Origin: Ustulina deusta
Lineage: Eukaryota; Ascomycota; Sordariomycetes; Xylariales; Xylariaceae
Reading direction: 5' to 3'
Length of the DNA: 64,000 nt
NCBI GenBank assembly: GCA_023159155.1
Contig: JAJNNX010000001.1
Span: 3,472,001-3,536,000, forward strand
Below the pieces are notes generated by a model. It worked only from the letters and a program-made list of their open reading frames with translations. It made no database searches and was not told the DNA's origin. Of the stretch, positions 43,450 through 59,100 are shown piece by piece (positions within the stretch are counted from its first letter, which is position 1; the number at the start of each line of letters is the position of its first letter). The translations under genes and the position numbers were made by a program.

Positions 43450-44940
43450 TATTATTTATATAAAAACTTATATAATTATTTAAATATATATATATAAGTT
43501 TAATTATTAAAAAAATAACTAAATTAATAATTTAGTTTATATATATAACTATTAAATTAATAAACTTTTTTTTAAATAAAATTATATAATAATATTACAA
43601 AGCTATTATTTTAGCTATATAATTAATTAAAAATTAAAAATTAAATATTATTAAATAATTATTTAAATTAAAACTAAATATTTATTTTTACTTTATATAA
43701 TAATAAAATTTATAATTAGTTAATTTATTTAATTAATAAGTTTTATATAAATAATTATTAATATTATTTAGTAATTATTTAAATTAAAACTAAATATTTA
43801 TTTTTATTTTATATAATAATAAAATTTATAATTAGCTAGCTTATTTAATTAATAAGTTTTATATAAGTAATTATTAATATTATTTAATATTTATTTTTAT
43901 TTTATATAATAATAAAATTTATAATTAGTTAGTTTATTTAGTTAATAAATTTTATATAAATAATTATTAATTAAAAGTTTTTAAAATTATTTATATTTAA
44001 TTAATTAAACAAGTTATTTATATATATAAAAATTTATTAATTAAAAATTAGATTAGTTTATATATAAAAAGATTTATATATAAAAAAATATTTAAGTTTT
44101 TTATTATTTTTTGTTTTTTTATTATTTTTTAAAATCTTTTACTTTATATATTTATATAATAAATATTATTTAGTTTTTTAGTAATAATAATTATATATTA
44201 AAAATTATTATATAGTATTATTATTAATAAATAATTCTAATTATTAAATAAGCTATATATAATATATTATATATAAAATAAATTAATAATATATATAAAT
44301 AAAATATAATTTATTATATACTATATTATTTATATAAAAAAAATATTTATATAAAGCATAAGTTTTTTATATTTATATAAAAACTTGTATTATTATAAAT
44401 TTATAAAATATAAATTATATAATAAAGTTATAACTAATACTAATTATTTTAATATTAGTTATTTTTTTTTAATTATAACTATTTATTATATAAAAAAAAT
44501 AAAGAATAATTATATAACTACTTAAATATATATATAAAAGTTTAACTATTAAAAAAGCAATTAGATTAACAATCTAGTATATATATATAGTTATTAAATT
44601 AATAGATTATTTTTTTAATAAAATTATTACTTTAGCTATATAATTAATTAAAAACTATAAACTAAATATTATTTAGTAACTATTTAAATTAAAATTAAAT
44701 ATTTATTTTTATTTTATATAATAATAAGATTTATAATTAGCTAGCTTATCTAGTTAGTAAACTTTATATAAATAATTATTAATTAAAAGCTTTTAAAATT
44801 ATTTATATTTAGTTAATTAAACAAGTTATTTATATATATAAAAATTAATTAATTAAAAGTTAGGTTAGTTTATATATATAAAAATTTATATATAAAAAAT
44901 TGCTTAAGTTTTTTATTATTTTCTAAAATTTTCTATTTTA
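43450..44940. repeat. Duplicated A/T-rich segment
   Basis: The sequence of about 43460-44130 recurs at about 44500-44940 in the same order. Shared strings include the run around ATTTAAATATATATATA..GTTTAA, the AGCTATATAATTAATTAAAAA stretch and the end near TTATTATTTT. Differences are largely A/G and C/T. Unidentified repeat, not the LTR element described below. Confidence 0.55.
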
Positions 44941-46949
44941 TATATTTGTTTATTTATATATATATATATATTTATATAATAGATATAATCTAGTTTTGTA
45001 ATAATAATAGTTATATATTAAAAATTATTAATTAAAATAATAACTATTATATAATATTATTACTAATAAATAATTTTAATAATTATTAGTTTATTATAAT
45101 ATTATATATTAATATATAGATCTAAGTATTTACTAATTTATTTTTTATATATTTAATTATGTTTATTTTTTATTAAAAAGGTTATTTTTATATAGTTTTT
45201 ATTTAGTTATATCATATTATTATTATTATATATATAAAAAATATTGATATAATATATAATAATTATTTATTTTATAATTATTGCTAAATTATTAAGTTTT
45301 AAAGTAATATTTATATAGCATATGTTTAATATTTATATAGCGCTTAATATAATTATTATATTAAAAAAAAATTTAAATTAGTTATATAATAAAAAAAATA
45401 AAAATAAAAAAAAGTAATATTTATATTTTTTTAAATTAATTTATTATATATTATTTTTAATTTTTTTAATTTTTTTTTTTATAAATACTATAGTTATATA
45501 TAATCTTTTATATTTTATTAATAAATATTTTTATTTATATAATTAATTTGTTTATTAATATAAAAATGTTTAATATTTAATTTACTATTTTTTTCATAAA
45601 TATATTAGCTAGATTATTTTTATTATTAATTTATTATATTTTAAAGATTTTTTTATATATAACTTTTTAAATAATATAATATTAATTATTAAATATTTTT
45701 TTTATTATATTAAGTTTTATAAAATAATTATATAATAATTTTAAATCTAAATATAATATAATTATAATTTTTTAAAATATTATATAAAAAATCATAATAT
45801 TATTAAAACTATTAATTATTTTATATAATTTGCTAGGAAATATATTTTTAGTTATTTATTTATATTTATTTAAATTCTAGTATATAATAATTTTTTAAAT
45901 TTTAAAGCTTAAATTTTTATATATATAATGCTTTATAACTAATATAATTATAAATATCAATTAAAAAATTATATTTATATTATTTATAAATAATTTATTT
46001 ATAAAAATAAAAAGTTTTAAATAATATAGGTTTAGTAATATAAAAGTTAAACTATAGTTTTTATTAATTATTTACTATTAAACTTTTTAGTTTAAACTTT
46101 TAATATTATATAATTTAAGATTTATTATTTAAGTTATAATATATAAATTATATATTATTTTTAGCGAGTAAATATTACTAATATATATATTTTTTATTTA
46201 TTATAAAATATATTATTAAGTTAAATTAGTTTGTTTAGTTTTTTTAAATTAAAATAATATTTTTTTAAATAATAATATAATTTATTTATTATTAAACTTT
46301 ATAAAATAAGCTAGCTAGAACTTTTTTTTTAGTTTTATATAAAACTTAGCTTGCTATAGTTTATGTTTTTTTTTATTAAAACGTTTAATATTATAAAACT
46401 AAATATATTATTTACTTATAAACTAATAATATTAAATTTATATAATAGTTTTTTAATAAATAATAAATATAAATTATATATAAAAATTATTATATTTAGT
46501 TTTTTTTAATAATATTAATAATAAATTTTAAACTAATATAATTTTAATTTTATAAATCTATATAATATTGATATAATTTATAATATAATTTTATTAAAAT
46601 ATTTAAATTTTAATTTAAATAATAATTATATTATGAGTAGGTTTTATTTTAAATAATATATATATAATATAAATAAAACAAATCTATAAAAATAAACATT
46701 ATATAATATATTATATTATATTTAATGTTTTATTTATATATAAAAATTGAAATTTTTAAAAAATATAAAAAATTTATTTAGTTTTTAGTTATATAAGTTT
46801 ATATAGGCCTAACTATTTAATTTAATTATTAAAATAATTAAAATAACTATATTAAATATTATATATAATTAATTTAATAATATTATTTTAATATATAGTT
46901 TATTTTATTTAAAAAACACTTTATAAATAAACTACTAATTATAAATTTT

Positions 46950-47405
46950 ATTAAATAAAATATAAACTTAAATTAATTAAATATAAATTTATAATTAATT
47001 ATTAATAAAAAAAAATATATTTAAAAATTAAAATTATATTAGTTTTAAATATTAATAATATTATATTTAATTATTATAATATTATTTATTTTATAAAATT
47101 AAATATTATTAAAACTTTTTATTAATTATTATTAATTTTAAATTTTTCTTTTTAAATTTATAAAAAAATATTTTAATAAAAAGTTTTATTATTTAATTTA
47201 AAAATATTTAATATATATAATAAAAATTAATAATTAATAATTTAAAAACTAAATATTTTAAATTATTAATTTTAGTTATAATATTATTATTAATATTAAA
47301 TAATTAATAAAACAAAATATTTCAATAAAAACTTAAAAATAATAGTTAATTTAATTAAATAATTTAATTTTATTAGTTTAATTTTTATTAATAATTATAA
47401 ATAAT
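46950..47405 (-). mobile_element. Inverted, rearranged fragments of the LTR element
   Basis: About 47011-47208 matches the reverse complement of about 50100-50300, and about 47208-47400 matches the reverse complement of about 51050-51240. Two inverted internal pieces of the same retrotransposon family are therefore joined in the wrong order. Element A (next entry) sits directly to the right, so it probably inserted into an older copy. Confidence 0.55.
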
Positions 47406-47413
47406 AAAATATA

Positions 47414-47643
47414 TGTTATAATTAGTTAAATAAAGCTTTTATAGCTAGTTTATTAATACTATAAATAAAAACTTTAAGCTAAAAAAAAAAAAAAAAAAAT
47501 TTAGAATTTATAAAGTAAATAAATATAAATTATATATATATAGCTATAAAATTAAAAGTTAGTTTATATATAAATTTTTTATTTTATTATTATATAGGTC
47601 TAAAGTTTTTATAAGTTTTGCTAAAACTATACTAACTATTATA
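47414..47643. repeat. LTR copy 1
   Basis: Begins TGTTATAATTAG, contains a poly-A run and the core TATATATAGCT, and ends AACTATTATA. Shared with the four other LTR copies. Confidence 0.7.
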
Positions 47644-50600
47644 TTATTTTTTTTTAAAACTAAAAGTTTAAATATAGTTTTAATTTAAAATTATTAATAA
47701 TATTAAGTTTATATAGTTTTTTTATATTATATTGCTTTATTATTATTTTTATAATTATTTATAAATTTATTAGTTATTATTATATATATTTATTTTTATA
47801 ATTTTATAAAAAGTTTAAAAGCTTTTTTATAAGTTTTATAAAATTAATTAAGTTTAATTAGCGTATTCTTAAAATTTTAAGCTATATATTAAATATTATT
47901 AAAATTGTAGTTTTTTTTAAATAATTTAATATTATAACTTTTTGATTTTTTTATATATTTTTAATTATTTAATTTATTTAATTTTAAATTCTATTTTATT
48001 ATTAATATTTTTAGCTAAAAATAATAATTAAATTCATTAAAAAAAAAAATTATTGCTTGCTTTTTATAATTAGTTAGTATAAAATAGGGTTTTTATTTTA
48101 TAAAAGTTAAGCAAATTAAAAATATAGCTAAATTTTTGTTTTTTTAAAATTTTAAAAAGTTTAACTAATTAAAAATTTAATCTAATAGTTAATATTTATA
48201 TTATAAAACTTTTTTTTTTAACAAAACTTTATTTTTTATTTTAAAATCTATTAAATATTTTTTTTTATTAGTTTATAGCTTATATTATTTTTTAAACATT
48301 TTAAGTTTAATAAACTAGTTTAAGCGCTTATTATTTAGTATTAAAATTTATAATAATTTTGCTAACATTTATTATTAAAAAGTTTTATGTTTTAATTTTT
48401 ATTGCTATTTTTAGTAATAATATATTAATTAATAAATATTATAAAAAATTATACGTAAAGTTTAAAGCAAAAAAATAAATATTTTAATTATTTTAATATT
48501 TATTAATATAAAAATAAAATTATTAGTTTAATTTTTAATTAATTAATTTTATTATTTTTTAGGTTTAAAAATAATAAATATTACTAAAATAGTGCTTAAT
48601 ATTTATAAAATTATTAATTATTCCTATAAACTTAAAAATAAATACTTTTATGTTATTTAATATTTATATATTTAATATATTAAAAAATATATATAAACTT
48701 TTATAATATTATATAACTAATAATTTTACAATATTTATTTTTTTGCTAAATAAAATTATAATTAAATAGCTAAATATATTTATAAATATTTATATATAAT
48801 TATAATTTTATTAGTTAAATAATATATTTTTATTATTTATTACTATATATTGCTATATTATAGCTAATATAAATAAAAAAAACTAAAAGTTTTATTTTAT
48901 AATATTTTGTTTTTTTATAGTTATAACAATTATATATATATTATTTATAATTATATTTTAAATAAAACTAATAATATTTTTGTTTTAATATTTTAATTAT
49001 TTTATATTAACTTTAGTATATAATAATTAAAAATATATAAACTTTTTAAATTAAAGTTATATAAAAAAAAATAGTTTTATTTAAAATAATTTTAAGTATA
49101 TATAGTTTTTTATTTTTATTTTTTAGATTTTATAGCTAGTTTTTTTATTTAATTAAATTTATTAGGTTAGCTTTTTAAAAAATATTAAATAAAAAGTTTA
49201 TAGTTAATATAGAACTTAGTATTTTATTAAATAGAACTAATATTATTGTTTGTTTTTTAATTTTTTTAGTTTTAATTATAAAAAACTTAGTTATTTTTTT
49301 TAATAAAATATTAGCTATTATATTTTTTTATTTTAATTAGTATTAAAAAATAATATTAAAGTTTAATAAAAAGTTAACTTAGTATATTTATTATCTTAAT
49401 AAAATCTATTTATTTAAAAAATATAATAAAGCTTAATAATTAATTATTATAAAAAATTTAGTTTTAAAAAACTTTAAATAGTAATATTTTAAAGTTTATA
49501 TTATTACTAAAAATTTATAGTTTTAAATTAAATAAGTTTATTTAATTAATATTATTATTTTAAAAAAATATTTTATAAGTTTTTAAGTTATATTTTTTTA
49601 TTATTACTACATAATTTTTTTTATTATATTATATAAAATATTTATTTTTATTTATATTAGTTAGCTAGGCCTAAAAAAGATTAAAATAAATATTTTATAT
49701 ATTAATAATTTTATATATTTAAAAGTTTGTTTTTGTTTTAGTTCTATTATAAATAACTTATTTTTTTTAATAATTAATTTAAAAAAATAGTAATTTTACT
49801 AGTATAGTAAGTAAACATATAAATATAATTATAAAACTTAAAAAATAACGAAATTAATTTAATATTTTTAAAATTATTTAAATCTTTATAAAATGAATTT
49901 TTATTTTTATTTTAGTTTTTATAACTATTTTTAAATAATTAATAATAAATATATTAAAACAAAATTTTTTAATATTTAATTTAATATAAATAATAAATTA
50001 TTTTTTTATAATAAGTTTAATATTATTTATATAAATATTTATAAACTTATTTAAAAGTTTTTAAATTTATATATTAATAAAAATTTGCTATTAAATAGGT
50101 TTTATTTTTAAACTAAATAATAAAACTTTTTATTAAAATATTTTTTTATAAGTTTAAAAAAAAATAAAATAAAATAATTTTAAAATTAATAATATTTAGT
50201 TTTATAAAATAAATAGTATTATAATAATTAAATATAATATTATTAATATTTAAAACTAATATAATTTAATTTTTTAAATATATATATTTTTTATTAATAA
50301 TTAATTATAAATTTATATTTAATTAACCTAAATTTAAATATAAATAAAATAAAAATAATATTTAAGTTTATATTTTTTTTAAATAAAATAAAATATATAA
50401 ATATTTAATATTAATAAAGCTGAAAAATATATTTTTTATTATTAAGTTCTAGTACTATATTAAATTTTAGTTATAATAATAGTAAAGTTTTAAATTTTTG
50501 TTTTAAAAAGAATTTTTTTTAATATAATAGCTAAAAAAGCAAAAAACTTTATATTAACTTTATATATTTAAAGTTTTTTTTTTAAAAAAATAAAATTAGT

Positions 50601-53027
50601 TTATTATTAAAATTTTTTTATAATACTACTTAATTAATTTAAGTTTTTTTTTTTTATAAAATATTAATTATTTTTAAGTGTTTTTTAAATAGTTTAATAT
50701 AATTATTTTTAATTATTATAAACTTAATTATAATAAGTTTTTTTAAAGTTTTTTTAGCTAATTATTTTTATTTATTTTAATAAAAATAATACTAAAAATC
50801 TTATATAATTTTTTTAATAGTAGTTTAGTTTTTTTTTTTTTTTTTTTTTAAAATTACTATATAAACTTTTTTTATTTTAGGTTTAAAAGTCCTAAGTTTT
50901 TTTTATATTTTTTTAGTTTTAGTTATTTCTAAAATAATTATTTTATTTTTAAAAAATTGTTTTAATATTTAATAATATATTTTTATATTTTTAGGTTTAT
51001 ATTTTATTATTTATAACTAAAAAGTTTAATTATAATTATTAATAAAAATTAAACTAATAAAAATAAATTATTTAGCTAAATTAATTATTATTTTTAAGTT
51101 TTTATTAAAATATTTTGTTTTATTAATTATTTAATATTAATAATAATATTATAACTAAAATTAATAATTTAAAATATTTAGTTTTTAAATTATTAATTAT
51201 TAATTTTTATAATATATATTAAATATTTATAAATTTTATTAATTATTTTGTTTTAGTAATTATAAAACTTTTAAAGTTTAATTAATTAAACTATTTTTAT
51301 TTTTAATTATTGTTTAATTTATTATATAAATTTATAGCTAATTATTAAAAAAGTATAAGTTTTAATATTATTAATTTATAATTAAATAAATATTTTAAAA
51401 ATAATTAATTTGTTTTAGCTATATATTTTAGCTAAAATGTATAAAAAAATTAATAAAATTTTTTTTATTAGTTCTATTTATTTTTTAAATTAAATAAACT
51501 ATTAAAGCTATTTTTATTATAGTTTTTTTTTATTAATTAAATACTTAAAATTTTAAATTTTTAATTAAAATAATTAATTAATATATATTTTTTTTGATTA
51601 TAAATAAAATAGGTTTTATTATTTTAATAAGCTTTTTTTTTTTATAATTAGTGCTTATTTTAATTGTTTTAAAATTAATTAAAAATTAATAAGCTAGTTT
51701 ATTTAAAACTTAATTATTTAAATTAGATTTTTAATTAGTTAAACTAACAAATTTAATTTATTAATAATTTTTATAAATTTATTTAATATTATATATTAAT
51801 TTAATAATTTTATTAATAAATAATTTATAAAAAATATTTAAATTTATAAAAACTTTATATAAGTTTTATTTTAAATTTATATAAAAATAGTTTTATAATT
51901 TATATTTTTATTATAATTTAGCAAATTAATATTTTTAAATTAAACTATTAAATATAAAAATAAATTTATTAATATTTTTATTAGTTTTATATATATAAAT
52001 TTAAAATATTTTATAAATAATAATTATTTAATTAAAATTATAATAAACTATTAATAAAATTTAAATTATTTTAATAATATTATTAAATACTTTTTTAATT
52101 AAATAAAAATAGATTTTTATTAATTTTTTAATATATTTTTTTAACTAGTTTATAATATATTAAAATTAATTATTTTTAATTTAAAATATAATAATATTTT
52201 TATTTAGCTTTTTTATTAGTTTATAAACTTAATTATTAAATAAAGTTTTATTTTTTATAAATTTACTAAAATTAATTTTTTATATTTTAGCTTTTTTAAT
52301 ATAAACAAAGTTTAAAACATTAAAAAATAAACTAATAAAACAAAAAATAAATAAAATAAGAAAACTAAAAAGTTTAAAATTAATATTTTTAAATATATTT
52401 TTTATAATTAAATTATAATTATTTTTTAAAAATATTAATATAAATATATTAAAAAATTAATATTTTATTTTTTTTATTTATTAAAAAAGTTTTATTAAAA
52501 TTAATATAAAGTTATAAATTTATATAGCTATAATATTTAGTGCTATATTTTTAAATATATTATTTATTTTAAATTATTTTAGTTTTAGTTTAAATTTTAT
52601 TTTTTAAGTTTTAATTTTTTGTTTTTTTTAGATTTTTTTTTAAGTATTATTTTGCTTAAAATATTTATAAAAAAATTTAATACTTAAAAATTTTTTTTTT
52701 TATAAAATTTTTTTTTTTAAAATTATCTAATAATAAAAAACCAGCTATATTTAAAAATTAAAGTTATTCTAATTATTTAAAAGCTAAAAATAAAATAAAA
52801 ATATTTAAAATTAAGTTTTTTATAAATTACTAATTTTTAAATAATATAAAAATTAAAAGTTTTATTAAAATTATATTAAAATTAGATTTATATTATAAAA
52901 TATATAATTTTTTATATTAAATATATAATTAAAAAAAAAGTTTATTTATATTTTATTAATTATAACAAAATAAAAAAAATATATTTATTAAATATTTATT
53001 AATAAATAATTAGTAAACTTAAACTAA

Positions 53028-53197
53028 TATTATAATTAGTTAAGTAAAGCTTTTATAGCTAGTTTATTAATATTATAAATAAAGATTTTAAGCTAAAAAA
53101 AAAAAAAATCAAAGTTTATAAAATAAATAAATATAAACTTTATATATATAGCTATAAAGTTAAGTTAGTCCATATATAAACTATACTAATTATTATA
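53028..53197. repeat. LTR copy 2, internally deleted
   Basis: Same start (TATTATAATTAG) and end (AATTATTATA) as the other LTRs, but about 60-75 bp between the CCATATATA and CTATACTAA parts are missing. Confidence 0.65.
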
Positions 53198-55267
53198 ATA
53201 ATAATATTATAATTAAAATTAATAATTTAAAATATTTAATTTTTAAATTATTAATTATTAATTTTTATAATATATATTAAATATTTATAAACTTTATTAA
53301 TTAGTTTGCTTTAATAATTATAAAACTTTTAAAGTTTAATTAAATAAACTATTTTATTTTTAATTATTATTTAATTTATTATATAAATTCATAATTAATT
53401 ATTAAAAAAATATAAGTTCTAATATTATATAAAACTAAAGTTTTTATTTTAATACTATTAATTTATAATCAAATAAATATTTTAAAAATAATTAATTTGT
53501 TTTAGTTATATATTTTAATTAAAATAAATAAAAAAACTAATAAAAAAACTTTTATTAGTTTTATTTGTTTTTTAAATTAAATAAACTATTAAAACTATTT
53601 TTATTATAGATTTTTTTATTAATTAAATACTTAAGATTTTAAGCTTTTAGTTAAAATATTTAACTAATAAATATTTTTTTTTACTATAAATAAAATAAGT
53701 TTTATTATTTTAATAGGTTTTTTTTTTTTTTATAGTTAGTACTTGTTTTAATTATTTTAAAGTAAATATTTTAAAACTTTTAAAGTTAGCTAAAAATTAA
53801 TAAATAAATTTACTAAAAACTTAATTATTTAAATTAGATTTTTATTTAGTTAAGTTAATAAATTTATTTAATATTATATATTAATTTAATAACTTTATTA
53901 ATAAATAATTTATAAAAAATATATAAATTTATAAAAACTTTATATAAGTTTTTTTTTAAGTTTATATAAAAATAAACTTATTAATATTTTTATTAGTTCT
54001 ATATATATAAATTTAAAATATTTTATAAATAATAGCTATTTAATTAAAATACTAATAAACTATCAATAAAACTTAAATTATTTTAATAATATTACTAAAT
54101 AGTTTTTTATTTAAATAAAAATATATTTTTATTAATTTTTTAGTATATTTTTTTAATTAGTTTATAATATATTAAAATTAGCTATTTTTAGTTTATAATA
54201 TAATAATATTTTTATTTAGCTTTTTTATTAGTTTATAAACCTAATTATTAAATAAAGCTTTATTTTTTATAAACTTATTAAAATTAATTTTTTATATTTT
54301 ATTTTTTTTAATATAAATACAGTTTAAAATATTAAAAAATAAACTAATAAAACAAAAAACAAATAAAGTAATAAAACTAAAAAGTTTAAAATTAATATTT
54401 TTAAATATATTTTTTATTATTAAATTATAATTATTTTTTAAAAATATTAAAATAAATATATTAAAAAATTAGCGCTTTATTTTTTTTATTTATTAAAAAA
54501 GTTTTATTAAAATTAATATAAAATTATAAATTTATATAATTATAATATTTACTAATATATTTTTAAATATATTATTTATTTTAAGTTATTTTAATTTTAG
54601 TTTAAATTTTGTTTTTTTAAATTTTAACTTTTTATTTTTTTTAGATTTCTTTTTAAATATTAGTTTGTTAAAAATATTTATAAAAAAATCTAATATTTAA
54701 TTTGTTTTTTTTTATAACAATTTTTTTTTTAAAATTATTTAATAATAAATAACTAGCTATATTTAAAAATTAAAATTATTTTAATTATTTAAAAACTAAA
54801 AATAAAATAAAAATATTTAAAATTAAGTTTTTTATAAATTATTAATTTTTAAATAATATAAAAATTAAAAGTTTTATTAAAATTATATTAAAATTCTATT
54901 TATATTATAAAATATATAATTTTTTATATTAAATATATAATTAAAAAAAGTTTATTTATATTTTATTAATTATAATAAAATAAAATAAAAATATTTATTA
55001 AATATTTATTAATAAATAATTAATAAATTTATAGTAGTATTATAATTAGTTAAAAAAATCTTTTATAGCTAGTTTATTAATACTATAAACAAAAACTTTA
55101 AACTAAAAAAAAAAAAAAAAAAAGTTTGAGTTTATAAAATAAATAAATATAAACTTTATATATATAGCTATAAAGTTATAAGCTAGTTTATATATAAACT
55201 TTCTATTTTATTGCTATATAGGTCTAGAATCCTTGCAAGTCTTACTAAGACTATATTAACTGTTATA
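53198..55267. mobile_element. Truncated LTR element copy B (3' part plus LTR)
   Basis: Begins inside the element: 53198 onward matches about 51130 onward in copy A and about 59700 onward in copy C. It runs collinearly into an LTR at 55038-55267. The 5' LTR and about 3.5 kb of interior are absent, so this copy is fused directly to the end of copy A. Confidence 0.65.
55038..55267. repeat. LTR copy 3
   Basis: Begins TATTATAATTAG and ends AACTGTTATA. Its second half keeps more G and C (GGTCTAGAATCCTTGCAAGTC) than copies 1 and 2. Confidence 0.7.
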
Positions 55268-55900
55268 ATTGTTTTATATAGCTAAAAACCGCTAGTCCAA
55301 GCGTTATAAAAGTATATTTTAAGCTTTAAATAAAAGCTTTTTATTTTTAAAATAAACTAAATATTATAGTTATTATATTCTAATATATAGTAGTTAGCCT
55401 ATTATTTATAATATTTCTAGTATATATTGCCTAGGTAGGCTAATATATATAGCTAATTAAAAAATTTGCTACAAAAGTTATCTTAATAGTATAAAGCTTT
55501 TATTTTGCTATTATAGTAGGCTAAATAGCCCTAAAAAATCAAAATACTATTAATATTATAATTAATAGTAATAAAACCTGAGTTATTATAACGCTAGTAG
55601 CGCTATTGTTTTAATATAGTCTTATTAAGTATTAGTAATAATAGTAGTTTAATAGTTTTGAACTTTTTGTTATTTATGCGGGCTAGCTTTTGCTAATATA
55701 TTGTTTTTAATAGTTAATTAATTAATAAAAATAAATAATCTTTTAAAATAGGGCTATTCTAATATTTTTTAATATTAGCACGTATATTAATTATAATATA
55801 CTATATATAACTTATAGTTATACTTCTAGCTAGACTGCTATTACTACATTATAAATACTTTTAGCTTTATTTATAATAATAATAAAAAGGAGCCAAATAC
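55268..55900. other. Unrelated A/T-rich spacer between elements
   Basis: 630 bp that does not match the LTR element and keeps somewhat more G/C (for example AAACCGCTAGTCC and GCGGGCTAGC). It is the insertion target of copy C. No gene is seen. Confidence 0.5.
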
Positions 55901-56139
55901 TGTTACGATTAGTCAACTAAAGCTTTTATAGCTAGTTTATTAATACTATAAACAAAAACTCTAAGCTAAAAAAAAAAAAAAAAAAAAAATCAAAGTTTAT
56001 AAAATAAGTAAATATAGACTTTATATATATAGCTGCAAAGTTAAATTAATCTATATATAAACTTTTTATTTTATTGCTATATAGGTTTAGAATTTTTATA
56101 AGTCTTGCTAAAACTATATAAACTATACTAACTATTATA
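55901..56139. repeat. LTR copy 4
   Basis: The best preserved start: TGTTACGATTAGTC, with intact TG. Ends AACTATTATA, where the final TA probably comes from CA. Confidence 0.7.
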
Positions 56140-59100
56140 CTATTTTTTTTTAAAACTAAAAATTTAAATATAGTTTTAATTTAAAATTATTAATAATATT
56201 AAGTTTATATAGTTTTTTTATGTTATATTGCTTTATTATTATTTTTATAATTATTTGTAAATTTATTAGCTACTACTATATATATTTATTTTTATAATTT
56301 TAGAAAAAATTTAAAAGCTTTTTTATAAATTTTATAAAATTAGTTAAGTTTAATTAGTATATTTTTAAAATTTTAAGTTATATACTAAGTATTATTAGAA
56401 TTATAGCTTTTTTAAATAACCTACTATTATAACTTTTTATTTTTTTTATATATTTTTAATTATTTAATTTGTTTAATTTTAAATTTTGCTTTATTATTAA
56501 TATTTTTAGCTAAAAATAATAATTAGATTTATTAAAATAAAAAATTATTACTTATTTTTTATAATTAGTTTATATAAAACAAATTTTTTATTTTATAAAA
56601 ATTAAATAAATTAAAAATATAACTAAATTTTTGTTTTTTTAAATCTTAAAAAATCTAACTAACTAAAAATCTAATTTAATAATTAGTATTTATATTATAA
56701 AACTTTTCTTTTTTTAAAAAACTTTATTTTTTATTTTAAAATCTATTAAATAATTTTTTTTTTAGTTTATAGCTTATATTGTTTTTATATAAAAGTTGCT
56801 ATATTATATATTATTTTTTAAATATTTTAAGTTTAGCAAACTAATTTAAACATTTATTGTTTAGTATTAAAATTTATAATAGTTTTATTAATATTTATTA
56901 TTAAAAAGTTTTATGTTTTAATTTTTATTGCTATTTTTAATAATAATATATAAATTAATAAATATTACAAAAAATTATATATAAAATCTAAAACAAAAAA
57001 ATAAATATTTTAATTATTTTAATATTTATTAATATAAAAATAAAATTATTAATTTAATTTTTAATTTGTTAATTTTATTATTTTTTAAGTCTAAAAGTAA
57101 TAAATACTACTAAAATAATACTTAGTACTTATAAAACTATTAATTATTACTATAAATTTAAAAATAAATAATTTTATATTATTTAATATTTATATATTTA
57201 ATATACTAAAAAATCTATATAAACTTTTATAATATTATATAGCTAATAATTCTATAATATTTATTTTTTTGCTAGGTAAAATTGTAATCAAATAGCTAAA
57301 CTTATTTATAAATATTTATATATAGTTATAACCCTATTAATTAAATAATATATTTTTACTATTTATTATTATATATTACTATATTATAGCTAGTATAAAT
57401 AATAAATAAATAAAACTAGAAATCTTATTTTATAATATTTTATTTTTTTTATAATTATAATAATTATATTTTAAGTAAAACTAATAATATTTTTATTTTA
57501 ATATTGTAATTGTTTTATATTAACTTTAATATATAGTAATTAAAAATATATAAACTTTTTAAATTAAAGCTATATAAAAAAAAAAAATTTTATTTAAAGT
57601 AACTTTAAATATATATAGTTTTTTATTTTTATTTTTTAGATCTTATAGCTAATTTTTTTATTTAATTAAGTTTATTAAATTAGCTTTTTAAAAAATATTA
57701 AATAAAAAATCTATAATTATAAAAAACTTAATTATTTTTTTAATAAAATATTAACTACTATAATTTTTTATTTTAGTTAATATTAAAAAATAATATTAAA
57801 GTTTAATAAAAAATTAGCCTAGTATACTTATTATATTAATAAAATTTATTTATTTAAAAAATATAATAAAGTTTAATAATTAATTATTATAAAAAACTTA
57901 GTTCTAAAAAACTCTGGGTAGTAATATTTTAAAGTTTATATTATTATTAAAAATTTATAGTTTTAAATTAAATAAGCTTGCTTAATTAGTATTATTATTT
58001 TAAAAAAATACTTTATAAGTTTTTAGGTTATATTTTTTTATTATTACTAAATAATCTTTTTTATTATATTATATAAAATATTTATTTTTATTTGTATTAG
58101 TTAGCTAGGCCTAAAAAAAACTAAAACAAATATTTTATAAGCTAGTAGTTTTATATATTTGAAAGCTTATTTTTATTTTAGTTTTATTATAAATAAAATT
58201 TTTTTTTAATAGTTAATTTAACAAAATAGCAATTTTACTAATATAATAAATAAATATATAAATATAATTATAAAGCTTAAAAAATAACCGGATTAATTTA
58301 ATATTTTTAAAATTATTAAAATCTTAATTTAAAATTGTTTAAATTTTTATAGAATTAATTTAAATTTTTATTTTAGTTTTTATAACTATTTTTAAATAAT
58401 TAATAATAAATATATTAAACTAAAACTTTTTAATATTTTTTTAATATTTAGCTTAATATAAACAATAAATTACTTTTTTTATAATAAATCTAGTACTATT
58501 TTTTAGTTTTAAAATAAATTAAAATATTATTTATATAAATACTTATAAATTTATTTAAAAGTTTTTAAATTTATATATTAATAAAAACTTATTATTAAAT
58601 AAATTTTATTTTTAAACTAAATAATAAAACTTTTTATTAAAATATTTTTTTATAAATTTAAAAAAAAAAATATATATAATTTTATAATTAATAATAATTA
58701 ATAAAAAACTTTAATAATATTTAGTTTTATAAATTAAATAATATTATAATAATTAAATATAATATTACTAATCTTTAAAACTAATATAATTTAATTTTTT
58801 AAATATATATTTTTTTATTAATAATTAATTATAAATTTTTATTTAATTAATTTAAATTTAAATATAAATAAAATAAAAATAATATTTAAATTTATAACTA
58901 ATAGCTTATTTATAAACTTTTTTCTAAATAAAATAAATTATATAAATATATAATATTAATAAATCTAAAAGTATATTTTTTATTATTAAATTTTAGTATT
59001 ATATTAAATTTTAGTTATAATAGTAATAAAATTAAAAATTTTTTTTTAAAAAAAAACTTTTTAAATATAATAACTAAAAAAATAAAAAGTTTTATATTAA

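Larger units (their letters stand above)
47414..53197. mobile_element. LTR retrotransposon copy A, destroyed by RIP
   Basis: Bounded by an LTR at 47414-47643 and one at 53028-53197 in direct orientation. The interior matches that of copy C (55901-61721) throughout, for example 47655-47780 against 56150-56270. Length about 5.8 kb, normal for a Ty1/copia or Ty3/gypsy element, but no gag or pol reading frame survives, so superfamily and coding strand are unknown. Confidence 0.7.
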
